Source: DATENM01 sp045807725
GTDB lineage: Bacteria > Acidobacteriota > Blastocatellia > UBA7656
NCBI GenBank assembly: GCA_045807725.1
Contig: JBJMGV010000025.1
Location: 51,019 to 115,018, forward strand
Direction of reading: 5' to 3'
DNA: 64,000 nt
Shown: positions 62,249-64,000 of the stretch, piece after piece
Numbering within the stretch: position 1 is the first letter of the stretch
Layout: every line of letters begins with the position of its first letter
Made by a program: the position numbers and the translations under genes
Notes under the pieces: model-generated
Told to the model about the DNA's origin: nothing
Database searches by the model: none
Seen by the model: only the letters and a program-made list of their open reading frames with translations

Positions 62249-62719
62249 CTATTTCTCTTGCACGTTCGTCGCCTGTGCGGCTACCAACTCCCATCCGTTT
62301 GCCTTCCTTCTCCACACTTCCGTATAGCGGACGCTTCCTCTTACTTCATGCTCTCCTGTTCCTGCTTTCCACCGGATCAATCCCGTGACCACCCCGGCTC
62401 CGCCCACTAAACGGGCTTCTACTTCCGAATCCGCCATTTCAACTCCTGCTCCGTTACGTCGCACCGCTGCAAGCGCGCTGGCTTTATCCGCCTTCTGGCC
62501 ATCTGTTCCAGTCACCAGATAATCTTCGGCTACGAGCCTGGCCATTTCCCCTGCATCTCCTCTGGCCGTTACCGCAATGAACTCCTTATGTCGCTCCAGC
62601 AAGCCCGACCGGGTCGTTAGCTTTGGATGAATCGGTTTGAAGCTGCGAGCATCTGCAAGGCCGGGGCTTCCTATGGTCAATGCTAATATCACGATGAACA
62701 GGTTGATTATCTTAGTCAT
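62249..62719 (-). CDS. NTF2-like (DUF4440-type) protein, exported
   Basis: 156 aa. A signal peptide (about 1-22, ending ADAR) is followed by an NTF2-like fold: LLERHKEFIAVTARGDAGEM then ARLVAEDYLVTGTDG at the helix/strand core, VEARLVGGAGVVTGLIRW, and VRYTEVWRRKANGWELVAAQ, the usual closing strands of DUF4440. NTF2-like proteins may be enzymes or carriers; the catalytic residues are not obvious. ATG 62719 overlaps the miaA stop by 8 nt, so it is coupled to miaA. Confidence 0.8.
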   Translation of the reverse strand: MTKIINLFIVILALTIGSPGLADARSFKPIHPKLTTRSGLLERHKEFIAVTARGDAGEMARLVAEDYLVTGTDGQKADKASALAAVRRNGAGVEMADSEVEARLVGGAGVVTGLIRWKAGTGEHEVRGSVRYTEVWRRKANGWELVAAQATNVQEK

Positions 62720-63704
62720 TGATTCTCCCTCTCTCTTCCAGTCTCCAGTCTCTAGCCTCTGCCTCCTGCGCGTGCAGGTAATCGCTCGCCTCTGTGAACG
62801 CCTCGTCTTCATCGCCGAAGCGGTTGATCCCTTTCACATCGGGCCACGTCCGCCACCACGAGAGCTGGCGCTTCGCATAGTGGCGCGTGTCGAGCTTCAT
62901 CTGATTGAGCGCGTCTTCGCGCGAGCGCTTGCCTTGCAGATACTCGATGACGCGACGATAGCCGTGCGCTTGAAAGGCTTTTGCCGTCATCGGCACGCCG
63001 TCGGCGATGAGCGACTGCACCTCTTCAATCAGGCCACGCTCGAACATCGCTTCGGCGCGGCGGTTGATGCGGTCGTAGAGTTCTTCGCGCGGCGGCGCAA
63101 GCGCCAGCACGCGGATGCGGGCGGCGAACGCAGGCGGCGGCGGCGTGTCGGGTTGTTGATCGGTGATGCGCTGGCCGGTCTGAAAAAAGAATTCCAGCGC
63201 CCGCATCGAGCGTGACCAGTCACGCGGGCTGATGCGCGCACTGGCGCGCGGGTCGATGCGGCTCAACAGCCTGTGCAGGTATTGCGGGCCGCGTTCGTCG
63301 CGCCGCCGGCTGAGCCGCTCGCGCAGTTGAAGGTCGGTCGGCTGGCTCTCGAATAAAGGATTGACGAGCGCCCGCAGATAAAAGCCCGTGCCGCCGACGA
63401 GCAGCGCCCTAGACCCGCGCGCCTCAATCTCTTCGATCTTTTCTGAAGCGAGCCGCGCGTACTCGCCGGCTGTGAAGTTGGCGGTCGGCTCGACGATGTC
63501 GATCAGGTGATGCGGGACGCCGCGTCGTTCATCGAGAGGTACTTTGGCAGTGGCGATCTGAATGCCGCAATAGACCTGCACCGAATCGAGGTTGATGATC
63601 TCGCCATCGAAGGCGAGGGCGAGGCGTAGGCCGAGATCGCTTTTGCCCGAAGCCGTCGGGCCGACGATGGCCGGGATCAGGCACGCTGTCGGTTGCTCGC
63701 TCAC
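62712..63704 (-). CDS. miaA: tRNA dimethylallyltransferase MiaA
   Basis: 330 aa. P-loop GPTASGKSD near 15-23, INLDSVQVYCGIQIATAKV near 36-54 (DSxQxY), HLIDIVEPTANFTAGEY, LLVGGTGFYLRALVNPL near 106-120, and a RRDERGPQYLHRLLSRIDP segment. It adds the dimethylallyl group to A37 of tRNAs reading UNN codons. GTG 63704 is taken as the start; longer upstream frames run through repeat sequence. The last about 17 residues (EAEARDWRLEERGRIND) are encoded by heptamer element G, so the C-terminus is repeat-derived. Confidence 0.9.
   Translation of the reverse strand: MSEQPTACLIPAIVGPTASGKSDLGLRLALAFDGEIINLDSVQVYCGIQIATAKVPLDERRGVPHHLIDIVEPTANFTAGEYARLASEKIEEIEARGSRALLVGGTGFYLRALVNPLFESQPTDLQLRERLSRRRDERGPQYLHRLLSRIDPRASARISPRDWSRSMRALEFFFQTGQRITDQQPDTPPPPAFAARIRVLALAPPREELYDRINRRAEAMFERGLIEEVQSLIADGVPMTAKAFQAHGYRRVIEYLQGKRSREDALNQMKLDTRHYAKRQLSWWRTWPDVKGINRFGDEDEAFTEASDYLHAQEAEARDWRLEERGRIND
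62736..62763. repeat. Heptamer-word arm G1, coding for the MiaA C-terminus
   Basis: Tandem words TTCCAGT, CTCCAGT, CTCTAGC, CTCTGCC inside the 3' end of miaA. The words match, on the other strand, those of arm G2 at 63730-63750, 1 kb away across the miaA gene. Confidence 0.75.
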
Positions 63705-63729
63705 TGCTGGCGATGGTAACAAACGTTGA

Positions 63730-63750
63730 GGCTGGAGGCTAGAGACTAGC
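63730..63750. repeat. Heptamer-word arm G2, upstream of miaA
   Basis: Words GGCTGGA, GGCTAGA, GACTAGC, complementary in wording to arm G1. It lies between miaA and the transposase-end sequence at the right edge. Confidence 0.75.
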
Positions 63751-63754
63751 GGAC

Positions 63755-64000
63755 AAGTGCAAGCACCTGTCGAACAGTAAAGTGCAAGCACCTGCTGAAC
63801 AGTAGTATAGGAGAAAACTGATTATGGAGGTGCTTGCAGTGAGTAAAAAAGCAATCTTGAAAAACGGCGACGCGAAATGGTGGCGGCCGTTCGTCGGGAT
63901 CAATCTCTGCGCCAGGTTGCGCAAAAGTTTCACGTCTCGCCTTCTACGGTCAAGCTCTGGGTTGATCGTACTCGCGGCAAGCGCCTTGACCGCGCTGACT
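63755..64000 (+). mobile_element. Left end of an IS-like element (cut by the window edge)
   Basis: Two direct 25-bp repeats, AAGTGCAAGCACCTG plus NNGAACAGTA, at 63755-63779 and 63780-63804 differ at only two bases. A complementary GGTGCTTGCA appears in the first codons of the gene behind them. They look like terminal or transposase-binding sites, placed directly beside palindrome arm G2. The element continues beyond the window, so the right end, target duplication and full length cannot be seen. Confidence 0.55.
63824..64000 (+). CDS. Transposase N-terminus, helix-turn-helix, with frame change at an A6 run (partial)
   Basis: From ATG 63824 (AGGAG 10 nt upstream) the frame reads MEVLAVSKK, reaching T-AAAAAA-GC at 63845-63850. 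Slipping back one base there gives a fused reading SNLEKRRREMVAAVRRDQSL, then RQVAQKFHVSPSTVKLWVDR, a clear helix-turn-helix of the kind at the N-terminus of IS630- or IS481-type transposases. Without slippage the frame shows no known domain. A6G is a classical slippery sequence, so programmed -1 frameshifting or polymerase slippage is possible, as is loss of one A. The gene is cut by the window edge. Confidence 0.6.
   Translation, partial: MEVLAVSKKAILKNGDAKWWRPFVGINLCARLRKSFTSRLLRSSSGLIVLAASALTALT

Overview
This window looks like high-GC chromosomal DNA from a free-living, Gram-negative-type bacterium. The gene content suggests Acidobacteriota, possibly the Blastocatellia. It has three S9 prolyl-oligopeptidase-type peptidases, a SYLF lipid-binding protein, a TonB-C-domain protein, DUF1259 and DUF1206 proteins, a Kir-type potassium channel, a soluble chemosensory system, and many dispersed palindromic repeats. 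The phylum is an inference from gene families; no rRNA or tRNA gene is present to test it. About 50 intact protein genes, three gene remnants and one insertion-sequence end are supported.

Layout. 0-7.1 kb (+ strand): M20 hydrolase, lytic transglycosylase, a composite hairpin array, Kir channel, YCF48-like beta-propeller, SYLF protein. 7.1-13.6 kb (- strand): a bicupin/FAD-oxidoreductase pair bracketed by two octamer-word palindromes, then an S9 peptidase, an SDR and a PLP trans-sulfuration enzyme. 13.6-17.8 kb (+): dienelactone hydrolase, small membrane protein and APC permease, among three degraded genes (Uma2 tail, frameshifted secreted protein, DegT N-terminus). 17.9-23.8 kb (-): a probable catabolic operon of TetR regulator, glucarate-dehydratase-like enolase, PHP-type CehA/McbA hydrolase, sialidase-like BNR protein and MFS transporter. 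23.9-31.8 kb: lipoprotein, Pyr_excise-family protein, BON/LysM protein, RNB ribonuclease, a divergent S9 peptidase and acyltransferase-like hydrolase, a second hairpin array inverted relative to the first, and a PAP2 phosphatase.

31.8-46.1 kb (-) holds Dabb and TonB-C proteins, rsmI, and then a near-complete chemosensory operon. In transcription order this is cheY, cheA, cheW, a transmembrane-free MCP with a lysine-rich tail, a PAS-HEAT-repeat protein, cheR, cheB, a second cheY, a CheC-type phosphatase and a hybrid kinase that shares its PAS sensor type with the HEAT protein. The layout recalls soluble (Frz-like) systems. 46-55 kb: methyltransferase, a large PAS/GAF/PAS hybrid kinase, S9 peptidase, nitrilase-family amidase, DUF1206 and DUF1259 proteins. 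55.2-63.7 kb: an SMC protein with three unusual insertions, two uncharacterised proteins, an NTF2-like protein and miaA. The 5' end of a transposase-like gene closes the window.

The most striking feature is a family of palindromic elements with one architecture but different words. Each arm is a short tandem array of 7-, 8- or 10-base words, and the opposite arm carries the complementary words with the same period. They occur at about 7.1, 9.2, 13.7, 37.9, 57.4, 58.9-59.1, 59.8, 60.4-60.8 and 62.7/63.7 kb. Several are translated: in frame inside SMC, as the hydrophobic core of a signal peptide, and as the C-terminal tail of MiaA. Two other repeat classes are present: composite hairpin arrays near 4 and 30.5 kb, and a 51-bp tandem hairpin array at 60.5 kb nested inside a heptamer palindrome.
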